64,000 bases of DNA from Deefgea rivuli DSM 18356 (GTDB taxonomy: Bacteria > Pseudomonadota > Gammaproteobacteria > Burkholderiales > Chitinibacteraceae), in NCBI RefSeq assembly GCF_000620145.1, contig NZ_JHVM01000008.1, positions 254,806-318,805 of the forward strand, given 5' to 3'. Positions 47,297 to 58,000 of this stretch are shown here, in pieces. The notes beneath the pieces were generated by a model. The model saw nothing but the letters and a program-made list of their open reading frames with translations. It was not told the origin of the DNA and did not search any database. Position numbers and translations under genes: made by a program. Positions within the stretch are counted from its first letter, which is position 1, and each line of letters opens with the position of its first letter.

Positions 47297-47343
47297 GGTA
47301 TTTAGATGCAATCCTTAGCTAATAAGCGCCACATCGATATACC
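47297..47343. repeat. 47-bp palindromic element, copy 12
   Basis: GGTATTTAGA...CGATATACC, 47 bp, beginning at the base after the preceding TAG stop. Confidence 0.85.
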
Positions 47344-47478
47344 AACAAGTATTACTCCAGCACGCTTACCCCGCTGAGCGCAAGCTCATCGCTTGCATTC
47401 ACCGCCTGTCTTAGTCACATAGCATTCCGCCCCACCTCGTCTTAACTGAACCATCGGACGCAAACGCGAGGTGAGGTG

Positions 47479-50400
47479 ATGACTCTGACCATTCGCTTGG
47501 CACAGCTTTTTTTACTGCTGTTGCTGACTTGCATCGCACTGGCAGACGATGATTTCGCAACGGATGAAGATCCGGTCCGAATGAGCAGCAGCGTCGCCAA
47601 AAGCACCTTGGCGCAAACATTACCTAGCAACGCCAAACCCGCCGTCGAAATCGACTATTTAATCCGCCGCCAACAAGCCGCCTACGTGGCGGGTGACAGT
47701 CAGGCGCGCATTAGCGCGCTGCGCCGCTTAGTTGAACTCACCAGCAGCGACAGCCAACCTTCCCGCTATTTGGGCTACCTTGCCACCGAGGAATGGCGCA
47801 ATGGCAATCAAAGCACCGCGCTTGAACTGGGTGAAAAATTACTCAAAGATCCCGGCTATTCGGCCAATGCACGCGCGGGCTATGCAGCGATTTTAGGCCA
47901 GCATTATTTATCGATGGGTAAAGATGCGAGCACGCTTTTGGCGCAAGCCGAACGTTTTAAACGCGAAGCCGCAGCGAGCGGAAAAACGAATGATGTCTTA
48001 TTTATCTCGGCGCAAATCGCCAGCCTGCGCTCCGCTATTTTGCGCCGCGAAGGCAATCTAGCAGCCGCCAATACTGAAATCCACGCGGCGCTGAATTTTG
48101 TGAACCAAGAAATCCAACGTGCGCGCAACATCACTAATCCCACGGATCGCAATGTCATCGCAGATCGCGCGCAACGCACGCGGGACGGCATTTTGCACAT
48201 CATGATTCGGCAGCAAATTGCAGAAGGAAAAAATATCGAAGCAGAAGCCACCGCACGTTTAGGCATGAAAAACATCCAAACAGAGCAACGCGGCGGCGCC
48301 AATCAAGGCGATTGGTTGGGTCGCTTAGCGCAAGCCAAACTGGCCCAACGCCGCTACACCGAAGCGGCTGATTTAGCGCAACAAGCAATTATCTTGCTGC
48401 AAAAAAATCCAGAAGGCCAAAGTTCCAACTGGCTACTTAATGCCCAAATGACTTTATTGCAGTCTTATTTTGGCTTGGCGCAATGGCAAAACGCCGATCA
48501 GCTCGCCAGCCAAATGCGCAGCGCCGCCAGCAATGATGAAGTCGCCCAAGCCCAGCTCGACAGCCCTATTTTGCGCGCCATTTTGGATTTGAATAACGAT
48601 AGAGTCGATGCCGCGCTCAAAACCATCGATGCCTCAGTGCGCTACCGCGCGCGCAATTACGGCGAAAATCACATTGCAACGATCGAAGCCAAAGCCGTTC
48701 GCGCCATGGTGTATCAAGCCAAAAACGAGCAACGCAAAGCGCTCAATGATTATACCGATGTATTTAAAGCCATTTTCTCGCAAGAAACCTCGTTTGCCGA
48801 TGCCGAGCCTGCCGGCCTACGCGGTAGCTATTTGCCACTGGCATTGCGCGCCTATTTGCAACTAGTGCAAAAGATCTATCAAGACAACGGCAATCGCCTG
48901 ACTGACAGCGATTTAATGAACGACAGTTTTCGCGTTGCCGATCGCTTACGTGCCAGCATTGTGCAACGCGCGCTCATCGATAGCGCGGCCAACCTCGCCG
49001 CCAGCACACCCGAACTCGCCGCTTTAATCAGCAAGGAGCGGCAACAGCAAAGTGAGATGCGCGAAAAAATCCGCCAAATCACGCAATTGCTCGAAATCGA
49101 CAAACAGCTCGATCAAGAACGGCGCGCCAAAGATCCCGCCAGCTACCCTGCCGCCGAAGAAAAAAAAGATAAAGAGCTCGCCAAACAACGCACCGAAGTC
49201 ATCAATCTAAACCGCCAGCAAATCATCGACTTGACCAATCAACGTGGACAAACGCTCAAAGACATCGCGCAGCGTTTCCCTAATTACCAAGCGTTGATCA
49301 ACCCCAAACCACCCACACTCAACCAAATCGGCAAGCTGCTCCAAACTGGCGAATCACTGATCAGCATTTACCCCAGCGCATCCGGCACTTTGATTTGGTC
49401 TATCTCCGCTGACGGCAGCAAAGCCTTTCACTTTTCTAGTCTGAATGACGCGCAAATTCACCGCTTAGTGAGCCAACTACGCAGCACGCTTGATATTGGC
49501 GACTTGCCCAATCCAGCCGAAGCGCATTTTGACTTTGCCGCTAGCTTTCAGCTCTACCGTGAACTCATTGCGCCGGTACTGAATCGTAAAGGCGACAGTG
49601 TCACTTTCGCCATCAGCGGTGATTTGGCGCAAATCCCATTGGCGACACTGACCACGCAAGCCAGCAGCGACCTCAAGACCGCGCCGTGGCTGATTAAAGA
49701 CATCGCGATCAATCAAATTGCATCCGTCGCCGCTTTTCAAGCGCTACGCAGCACGCCACACAGCACGGCCAGCCAAGCGTTTATTGGCTTTGGCGATCCG
49801 CTGTTTAAATTGCCCAGTAGCGTGGCGAGCAAACCCGCGAATGCAAAAAAATCCACGCCCAAAACCACGGCACTTGCAACTACGCCCACGGCGTCCAGCA
49901 AGCCTAATCCCGCCGTGCGCGCACTACTGCGCGCCAACCTCAATGAGGCAGCATTTGATTACGGTAAAGTCCCCGCGCTACCTGAAACCCGAGATGAAAT
50001 TTTGGAGCTGGCCAATCTACTCGGCGCAGACGTGAACCTTGATGTGTTCTTAGGCAGTGCCGCCAGCCGCAACAAGGTCATGACCAGCCCATTACTTAAC
50101 TACCGTATTGCCGCCTTTGCCACACATGGACTAAAGCCTGGCGATATACCCCTATTATCTCGTCCAGCACTCGCGCTTGCGGCAAATAACAATCCACAAG
50201 ACTCGCCCTTATTAACGCTCGACGATGTGCTCACGCTGAAACTCAATGCCGATTGGGTGATTTTATCGGCATGCAATACCGCATCGAATGATGGCCGCGC
50301 CGAAGAAGCGTTTTCTGGATTAACGCGGGGTTTTTACTTTGCTGGCGCACGCGCCGTGCTGGCAACCCAATGGGCGGTTGAAACGCAATCAGCCAAACTG

Positions 50401-50556
50401 CTGGTCACTGGCACGCTGCGCCACTACAGCAGCAATCCCAAACTGAGCCGAGCGGCGAGCTTGCGCTTAGGACAGCTGGATTTGATCGGCAACAGCCAAT
50501 TTCAGCATCCCTTCTTTTGGGCTGCGTATGTGACATCCGGCGATCCGGGAAGATAA
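47479..50556 (+). CDS. Exported TPR-CHAT protein (caspase-like protease)
   Basis: A 1025-residue protein with an N-terminal signal-like helix (about 1-21, ending CIALA). TPR-like helical repeats span about 40-430, then a coiled-coil region (about 480-600; SKERQQQSEMREKIRQIT). The C-terminal CHAT domain (about 640-1025) has its predicted dyad His883 (AAFATHGLKP) and Cys932 (VILSACNTAS), with GLTRGFYFAGARAVLATQW. CHAT proteases cut partner proteins in response to signals, as in CRISPR-linked Craspase and HetF. The start ATG 47479 has a GAGGTGAGG site. First gene of a tight operon. Confidence 0.88.
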   Translation: MTLTIRLAQLFLLLLLTCIALADDDFATDEDPVRMSSSVAKSTLAQTLPSNAKPAVEIDYLIRRQQAAYVAGDSQARISALRRLVELTSSDSQPSRYLGYLATEEWRNGNQSTALELGEKLLKDPGYSANARAGYAAILGQHYLSMGKDASTLLAQAERFKREAAASGKTNDVLFISAQIASLRSAILRREGNLAAANTEIHAALNFVNQEIQRARNITNPTDRNVIADRAQRTRDGILHIMIRQQIAEGKNIEAEATARLGMKNIQTEQRGGANQGDWLGRLAQAKLAQRRYTEAADLAQQAIILLQKNPEGQSSNWLLNAQMTLLQSYFGLAQWQNADQLASQMRSAASNDEVAQAQLDSPILRAILDLNNDRVDAALKTIDASVRYRARNYGENHIATIEAKAVRAMVYQAKNEQRKALNDYTDVFKAIFSQETSFADAEPAGLRGSYLPLALRAYLQLVQKIYQDNGNRLTDSDLMNDSFRVADRLRASIVQRALIDSAANLAASTPELAALISKERQQQSEMREKIRQITQLLEIDKQLDQERRAKDPASYPAAEEKKDKELAKQRTEVINLNRQQIIDLTNQRGQTLKDIAQRFPNYQALINPKPPTLNQIGKLLQTGESLISIYPSASGTLIWSISADGSKAFHFSSLNDAQIHRLVSQLRSTLDIGDLPNPAEAHFDFAASFQLYRELIAPVLNRKGDSVTFAISGDLAQIPLATLTTQASSDLKTAPWLIKDIAINQIASVAAFQALRSTPHSTASQAFIGFGDPLFKLPSSVASKPANAKKSTPKTTALATTPTASSKPNPAVRALLRANLNEAAFDYGKVPALPETRDEILELANLLGADVNLDVFLGSAASRNKVMTSPLLNYRIAAFATHGLKPGDIPLLSRPALALAANNNPQDSPLLTLDDVLTLKLNADWVILSACNTASNDGRAEEAFSGLTRGFYFAGARAVLATQWAVETQSAKLLVTGTLRHYSSNPKLSRAASLRLGQLDLIGNSQFQHPFFWAAYVTSGDPGR

Positions 50557-50559
50557 TCC

Positions 50560-52446
50560 ATGCCTGCCATCAGCCAGCGCCTTTGGATCATGTTCATTGC
50601 TGCTTTGGCGCTGCTGATTGCCGAATTGAGCCTGCGGACACAGCAACTTGCAACGCTCAATCACATTTATTCCGATAGTTGGCATCAATGGGCAGGCCAG
50701 CGTTACACACCGCAGCACGTGGTACTCATTACCGTGGATGATGCGTCTTTAGCCGCACAAGCCGATACGCCTTTGGTTTTTTGGAGCCCTTATTTCGCGC
50801 GTGCCGCCGCAGTACTGACGCAAGTGGGCGTGCGACGGATTGGCCTTGATTTTCTCCCTGCCATTACCCCTGAAACTTGGCTCAATCGCACAGGGCTGAG
50901 TCGCGAGGCATTGCCGCAGCCGCTGCAAAACTACGACTTGGCGTTTCGCCAAACGCTCAATCAAGGTCAGCTGATTCTCGTTGCTAGTTTTCAAGTTGAT
51001 GCACAGGGCGGACAAGATCAACTACTACTGCCGCACCCCGATTATTTACTGTCCTTACCCAATTTAGACATCCCGCGCTACGTTGGTTTTGCCAATTTGC
51101 ACCCCGACGCTGATGGCGGAGTGCGGCGATTTATCAGTAAACCAGCACTCAATTTAGCGCCCGAACTACGCAGCGGCGCGCCGCAATATGCGCTGGCCGC
51201 GCTGATGGCGGGCGCCCCCGATAAAGCGCGCAGCGGCCTTATCCATTTCGCCGGGCCGCCCGGTAGTTTTCCAAGTTTGCCGATTTCACGGCTGCTCGCC
51301 CCCAATGCCGCACAAGATCCTGCGGTGCGCGCCCTCGCAGGCAAAATCATCCTGATCGGCGCGCATTTCCAAGGCATGGGCGATACACACAGCACGCCTT
51401 ACAGCCGCGCGATGTTGAGTTTGGCGGGGCAAAATATGAGCGGTGTAGAAATTCACGCCAATATTATCGAAACGCTGTTGGCCCGCAATCCGACCCAAAA
51501 CCTCGCGACCTTGCCACGCCTAATTTTACTCACCGTTTTATTCATCAGCGCCACGCTGCTCTTTCAGCGCCTCGCCCTCAGCTGGGGCGTGCTGCTTGCC
51601 GTCGCGTTTTTGATTGGGCTATTGCTGATCGGCCAAGGATTGTTTTATTTTGGATTTTTACTGCCCGCCGCCGATGCACAGTTGGGTCTACTGATTTGCT
51701 GGGGCTTGAGCTACGGACGGCGCTTTACCCGCGAAACACGCGAGCGCCGCAAAATTCAGCAACTGTTTAGCCGCTACGTCTCCAGCGCAGTGCTGAACAA
51801 AATTATGGCGCAAGACAAGCTGCCAGATTTAGGCGGCGAAAGTTATCAGCTCACAGTACTGTTTGCCGATATTCGCGACTTCACCGCGATTAGCGAGCAA
51901 CTCAGCGCGCACGAAGTCGTTGAATTTCTAAATGTGTATTTCGAGCAAATTTGCGCGCCGGTGTTTCTATACGGCGGTAGTATCGATAAATTTATTGGCG
52001 ACGCCATCATGGTGCAATTTGGCGCGCCGCTCGCCACGCCCGATCATGCGCGCCGCGCGGTGCAAACTGCGCTGGCGATTCAAGCGGCTGCACAGCAGTT
52101 TGCGACATGGATGGAGACACGCTTTGCAGGGCGCAATTTACCGCCATTTCGCATCGGCATCGGCCTGCACACCGGCGTTGCCGTCGTCGGGCATATTGGC
52201 AGCCAGCGACGGATGGAATACACGGCAATTGGCGATACGATTAATCTGGCAGCTCGAATTGAAAGCGCGACCAAAGAGCTGGGCTGCACGCTGCTTGCCA
52301 GTAGCGAAACGCTGGCTGCTGCGGGTGGCGGCATTGTGACAGGCAGGCAAAGCCGGATTAACGTCAAAGGCCGACAGCAGAGCGTCGATGTCATCGAAAT
52401 CCTCGACAGCCGTGTCGAGCAAGATGTACGACCCACCGTGGCATAA
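50560..52446 (+). CDS. CHASE2-domain class III adenylate cyclase
   Basis: A 628-residue membrane enzyme. An N-terminal TM helix (about 7-25) is followed by an extracytoplasmic CHASE2 sensor (about 40-310) and three TM helices (about 320-395). The cyclase domain (about 425-600) has metal-binding Asp437 and Asp481 (FADIRDF, KFIGDAIMV), Lys477 and an Asp in AIGDTINLAAR as the adenine-specifying pair, and the transition-state Asn/Arg in NLAARIE. The residues predict cAMP production. It starts three bases after the CHAT gene stop, so co-translation is likely. Confidence 0.9.
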   Translation: MPAISQRLWIMFIAALALLIAELSLRTQQLATLNHIYSDSWHQWAGQRYTPQHVVLITVDDASLAAQADTPLVFWSPYFARAAAVLTQVGVRRIGLDFLPAITPETWLNRTGLSREALPQPLQNYDLAFRQTLNQGQLILVASFQVDAQGGQDQLLLPHPDYLLSLPNLDIPRYVGFANLHPDADGGVRRFISKPALNLAPELRSGAPQYALAALMAGAPDKARSGLIHFAGPPGSFPSLPISRLLAPNAAQDPAVRALAGKIILIGAHFQGMGDTHSTPYSRAMLSLAGQNMSGVEIHANIIETLLARNPTQNLATLPRLILLTVLFISATLLFQRLALSWGVLLAVAFLIGLLLIGQGLFYFGFLLPAADAQLGLLICWGLSYGRRFTRETRERRKIQQLFSRYVSSAVLNKIMAQDKLPDLGGESYQLTVLFADIRDFTAISEQLSAHEVVEFLNVYFEQICAPVFLYGGSIDKFIGDAIMVQFGAPLATPDHARRAVQTALAIQAAAQQFATWMETRFAGRNLPPFRIGIGLHTGVAVVGHIGSQRRMEYTAIGDTINLAARIESATKELGCTLLASSETLAAAGGGIVTGRQSRINVKGRQQSVDVIEILDSRVEQDVRPTVA

Positions 52447-52464
52447 GATCACTGGAGAATCAAA

Positions 52465-53064
52465 ATGCGTACGCTCATTTTCGCCATTCTACTCATCATC
52501 GCCCCACTCGCCTTCGCCACCGATATTGCACTCATCACGCAAGTGCAAGGCGATGTGCGCCTGATCAAAGCCCAAGGCGACGCGCAAAAAGCCCTTCCTT
52601 TACTCAAACTCTCGATTGATGATCGCTTGGTTTTAAATAAGGCAGCGCAAATTCAAATCGTTGTCTTTAGCCAAAATCAGCAAGAAACATGGCGCGGCGC
52701 AGGTGAAGTTCAAATCACAGAGCACGGCGGAGCGAGCAGTAATCTCAAACCCGAGCGATACGCCTTACCCGCCATCGTCAGCCGCCAGCTCGCCAAAATA
52801 CCCGCCACAGGCGACACGACCCGCAGCGGCATGGTCGTCATCCGCGCCCTACCCAACCCAGAAAAACGACGCCAGTTAGAAACTGAATATCAGGCGCTCA
52901 ACCCCAACGATCTCACCGCGCAGATTTACTACTTAACTGGGCTGATCGAACTCAATGACATGGAGCGCGCCGAAGAAGTCCTCAGCGCGCTGAAACAACA
53001 AAACCACAATCCCAATGCGCAAGCGATTGTGAAGCACTTTAGTCCTTTGATTACGCAACATTAA
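52465..53064 (+). CDS. Periplasmic FecR-like protein linked to CHASE2
   Basis: A 199-residue exported protein with a signal peptide ending AFA (about residue 18). A FecR-like beta domain (about 20-115; ITQVQGDVRLIKAQG, DDRLVLNKAAQIQIVVF) precedes a helical TPR-like tail (about 130-199; LTAQIYYLTGLIELNDMERAEEVL). FecR domains often accompany CHASE2 cyclases, so this may sense a periplasmic signal with the cyclase sensor. It follows the cyclase by 18 bases with GGAGA upstream; last gene of the operon. Confidence 0.78.
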   Translation: MRTLIFAILLIIAPLAFATDIALITQVQGDVRLIKAQGDAQKALPLLKLSIDDRLVLNKAAQIQIVVFSQNQQETWRGAGEVQITEHGGASSNLKPERYALPAIVSRQLAKIPATGDTTRSGMVVIRALPNPEKRRQLETEYQALNPNDLTAQIYYLTGLIELNDMERAEEVLSALKQQNHNPNAQAIVKHFSPLITQH

Positions 53065-53234
53065 AGAACAAGCGTTTAGGTGAGAATAAAATCGGATGGG
53101 TAAACTGGGATAGCTGTTGTCAACCAGAAACGGATTATTTGCACATTGCACAAACCCACTGTAAGCACGTAAACAAAAATATCCCCACGCGACTTTTTAC
53201 CTTAATGGCAACAACCAAGAATGACACAATAAAT

Positions 53235-54095
53235 ATGACCGACTCAGACATTCCACAGTACTTATACAAGTACAGAAGCGCAGATAGTTACTCACTCGAC
53301 GCTTTGTTTAACTCGTATGCAGTATTTACTGGGCGAAAAAACTTTAACGACTTGTTTGATTCAAACATCATGTTGATCAAGCCAACACCCAAAGATATTA
53401 AACAACTTAGGGATAGTCACAGAGGTAAAGCCTTCGATCATTTTTCGCGTTTTCTCAAAGGCACAGTATTTTCCAAATTTGGTAAAGATCAAATTCACAT
53501 AGCTAAAAAGCGCTTGGAAAGCTTAATAGACGAGTACTTATTTTACTGCGTTGCGGAGCACGACAACAACAATCTAATGTGGGCGCATTATGCAAATAGT
53601 CATAAAGGATTTTGCATTGAGTTTAACTCCAGAATGCTTGGCTCTCCATCCAAAGTTAAGTACCAAAAAACAATCCCAGAGTTTCGCCTAACTGACGCCT
53701 TTGATTTGACGTTTTCAGGCGAATGGAGATTAGAAACGGCATTCGATAACAGTGATCGCACCGGTCAGATAATTTGGGATGCACTCAGAACTAAGCTCGT
53801 TGAATGGGAGTATGAAAAAGAGTACCGAGTACAACCACCAGAGCGCGACATACAGCATCTACCACCGCCAAACGAAACAGTTCCTATCCTGCGGTATGAT
53901 GAAACTTTCATCGCGTCGATTATTTTTGGCTGCCGTATGCCCGACGCAGACAGAGTTAAAATTGTTCAGGGAATGCGCTATCCCGTTAAGTACAAAAAAG
54001 CAGTTAAAGAAACCAGCACCATCGGTATATACGAACTAACCGATGAAGAACGTATTCGCTATGGAGTTTCAACCAACCTCGGTACGTTAGGCTAG
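53235..54095 (+). CDS. DUF2971 domain protein
   Basis: A 286-residue soluble protein of the DUF2971 family, recognised by LYKYRSADSYSLDAL near the N-terminus, MWAHYANSHKGFCIEFNSR and WEYEKEYRV. Family function is unproven, and some members occur near phage-defence or abortive-infection genes. The composition is AT-richer than its neighbours and it is framed by repeats, which suggests recent acquisition. The start is uncertain: ATG 53205 is also in frame, and neither has a clear ribosome site; 53235 fits the family N-terminus. Confidence 0.8.
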   Translation: MTDSDIPQYLYKYRSADSYSLDALFNSYAVFTGRKNFNDLFDSNIMLIKPTPKDIKQLRDSHRGKAFDHFSRFLKGTVFSKFGKDQIHIAKKRLESLIDEYLFYCVAEHDNNNLMWAHYANSHKGFCIEFNSRMLGSPSKVKYQKTIPEFRLTDAFDLTFSGEWRLETAFDNSDRTGQIIWDALRTKLVEWEYEKEYRVQPPERDIQHLPPPNETVPILRYDETFIASIIFGCRMPDADRVKIVQGMRYPVKYKKAVKETSTIGIYELTDEERIRYGVSTNLGTLG

Positions 54096-54169
54096 GTAGG
54101 TTGGTGCTGAGGCACGAAGCCCAACGTTTACCGCGATTGTTGGGCTTCGCAAGCTCAGCACCAACCTAC
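54096..54169. repeat. GTAGGTTGGTGCTGAG inverted repeat
   Basis: 74 bp with long inverted arms: GTAGGTTGGTGCTGAGGCAC at the left and GCTCAGCACCAACCTAC at the right, with an inner pair CGAAGCCCAACG / GTTGGGCTTCG. It starts at the base after the DUF2971 stop codon. It would form a strong RNA hairpin and may end transcription. This type of element is widespread in bacteria. Confidence 0.75.
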
Positions 54170-54247
54170 AAAAGCGCCTACTCTGGGTCGGAAACAAAAG
54201 TACACAGGTAAACGAATAAACGACGTGACCAAGCACAAGGAGTTGAG

Positions 54248-54901
54248 ATGCAAAAACTGGTGGTACGAGGCTATGCCTTATCCATTGATGGCTTTAGCTC
54301 TGCGCTAGGGCAAAGCTTAGAGAATCCGTTCGGCAAAGACGGCCTTGCGCTGATGGACTGGGCATTTCAAACCCGCACGATCCGCACGATGTTTGGGCAG
54401 GAAGGCGGCAGCACCGGCATTGATGACGACTTCTTGGCCAAGGCCACCGACAATATTGGTGCCAATATTCTGGGGCGCAATATGTTTGGCCCCGTGCGCG
54501 GCGCTTGGAATGACGATGAATGGAAAGGTTGGTGGGGCTCCAATCCGCCTTACCATACGCCCGTTTTTGTCGTGACGCACCACGCGCGGGCGGCATTAGC
54601 CATGGAAGGCGGAACCACTTTTCACTTTGTCACTGACGGTATCGAGTCGGCCTTGCAGCAAGCATTTTCAGCGGCACAGGGCAAAGACGTGCGCTTGGGC
54701 GGCGGTGCGACGCTGATACGCCAATATCTCAAGGCTGGATTGATTGACGAACTGCATCTGGTGATAACCAACAAACTATTAGGCTCTGGTGAGCGATTGT
54801 TTGAAGGCGTCGACAACATCGCCGATGACTACGAATGCGTAGACACAGTCAGATCTGAAACCGTCACCCATGTGCATCTTGCCAAGAAGAATCGAAGCTA
54901 A
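54248..54901 (+). CDS. Dihydrofolate-reductase-like (RibD C-terminal) protein
   Basis: A 217-residue protein of the RibD_C/DHFR-like superfamily, which binds NADPH and reduces folate-, riboflavin- or similar pterin-like substrates. Visible parts are LSIDGFSSALGQSLENPFG, ILGRNMFGPVRGAW, PVFVVTHHAR, FVTDGIESALQQA, LGGGATLIRQYLKAGLIDELHL and LGSGERLFEG. It is a single gene, and the natural substrate is unknown. ATG 54248 has AAGGAG eight bases upstream. Confidence 0.88.
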   Translation: MQKLVVRGYALSIDGFSSALGQSLENPFGKDGLALMDWAFQTRTIRTMFGQEGGSTGIDDDFLAKATDNIGANILGRNMFGPVRGAWNDDEWKGWWGSNPPYHTPVFVVTHHARAALAMEGGTTFHFVTDGIESALQQAFSAAQGKDVRLGGGATLIRQYLKAGLIDELHLVITNKLLGSGERLFEGVDNIADDYECVDTVRSETVTHVHLAKKNRS

Positions 54902-54937
54902 ACATCCATTTGATTGACCAACCGAGCAACTTACATG

Positions 54938-54984
54938 GGTATATCAAGCTACTCTTTTAATATAAAGACCCACAGCACAATACC
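54938..54984. repeat. 47-bp palindromic element, copy 13
   Basis: GGTATATCAA...CACAATACC, 47 bp, just before the shared terminator; the interior is diverged. Confidence 0.8.
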
Positions 54985-54987
54985 TAC

Positions 54988-55017
54988 AAAAAAGACCGCC
55001 GCAGCGGTCTTTTTTTG
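54988..55017. terminator. Bidirectional terminator of the RND operon and reductase gene
   Basis: AAAAAAGACCGC / GCGGTCTTTTTT stem with loop CGCA, between convergent genes. Confidence 0.88.
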
Positions 55018-55026
55018 GCTTCTAAA

Positions 55027-58000
55027 TTAAGCTGATGCCGTTTTTCTTCTGAAATGCCCCATAAACCACTGCACAAAGTCATCCACATAGGTAAACACCA
55101 CTGGAATCACCAGCAAGCTGAGGAAGGTTGAGGTAATCAGGCCGCCGATAACAGCAATCGCCATTGGGGCGCGGAAGCTTGAATCAACGCCCCAGCCTGC
55201 AGCAATCGGCAACATGCCTGCGCCCATGGCGACGGTGGTCATCACAATCGGTCTGGCGCGTTTGCGGCCTGCATCCATTAGCGCATCAAATCGCTCCATC
55301 CCATCACGCCTTGCGACAATCGCGTATTCGACCAACAAGATCGAGTTTTTCGCCGCAATCCCCATCAGCATCACCAAACCAATCAAAGACGGCATCGAGA
55401 ACGAGCTTTGCGCGATAAACAGCGCGAGGAAGGCACCGGGGAATGAGAGTAAGAGCGCAAACAAAATCGTCACTGGTTGCATAAATTGGCGGAACAGCAG
55501 CACCAGCACCATATAAATACACAGCACGCCGGTCAGCATCGCCAAACCAAAGCTGGCGAACAGTTTGCCCATTTCTTCTGCATCGCCAAATGCCGCGCGC
55601 GTCACGCCTGCCGGTAGATTTTTCAGGCTAGGCAAAAGATCGGCCTCGGCACTCACATCACCGAGCGGCCTGCCATTGAGTTCCACGTCGAACGTCACAT
55701 TGCGCGCTCTATCGTAGCGACCAATCACGCTGGGGCCACTGGAGATTTCAATATCAGCCACCTGCCCCAGCATCACTTCGCCTTGGCTAGATGGCACGCG
55801 CAAACGTTTGATTTGCTCTAAATCCGTACGGAATGAATCGGGCAAACGCACCACAATCGGCACTTGGCGTTCGGGCAGATTCAATTTAGCGAGCGCGGTA
55901 TCAAAATCGCCCACCGTGGCAACACGTATCGTGTCGGCAATCGCCAGTGCGGTCACGCCCATATCAGCAGCGCGGCCCATATCAGGGCGAATAATCAGCT
56001 CAGGTCGCACCAAGCTAGCGCTGGACGTTACCGCACCGATGCCTTGCAAAGTACGCAAATCTTGCTCAACCGCTTTGGCCGCAATCGCCAGCGCATCCGG
56101 ATCATCCGATTTGATAATCATCTGCAATTTTTCGCCGCTTTGCCCCAAGCCCACCGTAATGCGCGCGCCTGGAATCGCTTGCAAGGCTTCACGCAGATTT
56201 TTCTCGATTGCAGTTTTCTTCAAACTACGTTCTTCACGCGGCGCGAGCGTCAGCGTTAGATTGGCTTTGTTCACGCCACTGCTGCCGCCCGCAAACGGAT
56301 CTGCACCGGCTTTACCATCTCCCACTGCCGTGTACACACGCGTCACGGCAGGGTTTTTCATCAAGATCTGCCGCGCCTGCTCGGCTGCTGCAAAAGTTTC
56401 TTGCAGCGTTGCACCTGGCGGTAATTCGATTTTGACCAAGGTTTGCGATCTATCATCGGCCGGTACAAAGCCTTTGGGTAGCAAAGGCACCAACGCCAAA
56501 GAGCCGACGAAAAACAGCAAAGACAGTAACATCGTCGTTTTTCTATGCTTTAAGCACCATGCCGCGCAGCGCAAATAGGCCGCTTTGAGTTTGCCTTCTT
56601 TTTCTTCGCCCAAAATCGGTTTGAGCAAATACGCCGCCATCATTGGCGTGAGTAAACGCGCGACGACCAATGAGGCCATCACCGCCATCGCCGCAGTCCA
56701 ACCAAATGGATGGAAAAATTTACCCGGAATCCCGCTCATAAACGCCGTCGGTAAAAACACCGCCACCAGCGCAAAGGTCGTCGCAATGACCGCGAGGCCA
56801 ATCTCGTCAGCCGCTTCCATAGCCGCTTGATACGGCGTTTTTCCCATGCGTAAATGGCGCACGATATTCTCGATCTCAACAATCGCATCGTCGACCAAAA
56901 TCCCGACCACCAAGGCCAGCGATAATAAAGTTACCGTGTTGAGCGTAAAGCCAAATAAATACATACCAATAAACGTTGGCAGAATCGACAAAGGCAAAGC
57001 CGCAGCCGACACCAAAGTCGCACGCCAATCACGCAAAAAGAACCACACCACAATCACCGCTAGCAGCGCGCCTTCGTACAGCAAGCCCATTGAGCCATCA
57101 AACTCGTCTTGCACTGGCGCGGCCATATCGTAGGCGGTGGTGATTTCCAGCGTTGGGTGCTCTAACTTAAATTTGGCCAAAGCTTTGGCGATTTCAGCCG
57201 CGACCTCAGTTTCACTCGCGCCGCGTGAACGGGTGATTTCAAAACCGACAACGGGTTTTCCATCCAGCTGCGCAATCGATCTGCGCTCTGCAACGGTGTC
57301 TTCAATGGTGGCGATTTGATCGAGGCGAACGCGGCGACCATCGGGCAACGCCAATTCGGTTTTGGCCAACTCTGCAGTCGATTGCACCGTCGCAATCGTG
57401 CGCAGCGCTTGCTCCGAACCGCCTAAATCAGTGCGGCCACCCGATGCGTCTTTTTGCGTACGCGCCAGTTGGCGAGAAATATCGCTGCTGCTCACACCCA
57501 GTGCGGCCATACGCTCTGGATCGAGCTCAATCCGCACTTGCCGTGTTACACCGCCCACACGCGCCACTTGGCCAACGCCCGGAATCGCCCGCACGATACG
57601 CGTGATTTTATTGTCGACCAGCCAAGACAACTGCTCTTCATCGAGCTGTTTGTCGGCTACCGTAAAGACCAAAAACGGCACGCCAGAAAACTCAACTTTA
57701 CCGACAACTGGATCTTTTAAATCGGCCGGCAATTCGCTGCGCACATTCGACACCGCATTACGCACATCATCGACCGCTTCATTGATGGGTTTTTCTAGCT
57801 CGAACTCCACCGTCATGCCCACAACACCATCGCTGATATTGCTGTAGACGTGCTTAACGCCTTGCAGCGCCGAGACCGAATTTTCTAGTTTGCGTGCCAC
57901 TTCGGTTTCTAATTGCGCTGGCGCTGCGCCCTCCAGAATGGCAGTCACCGTGACCATAGGCAATTCAACATCGGGGAAATCTTGCACTTTCATCTTGCTA

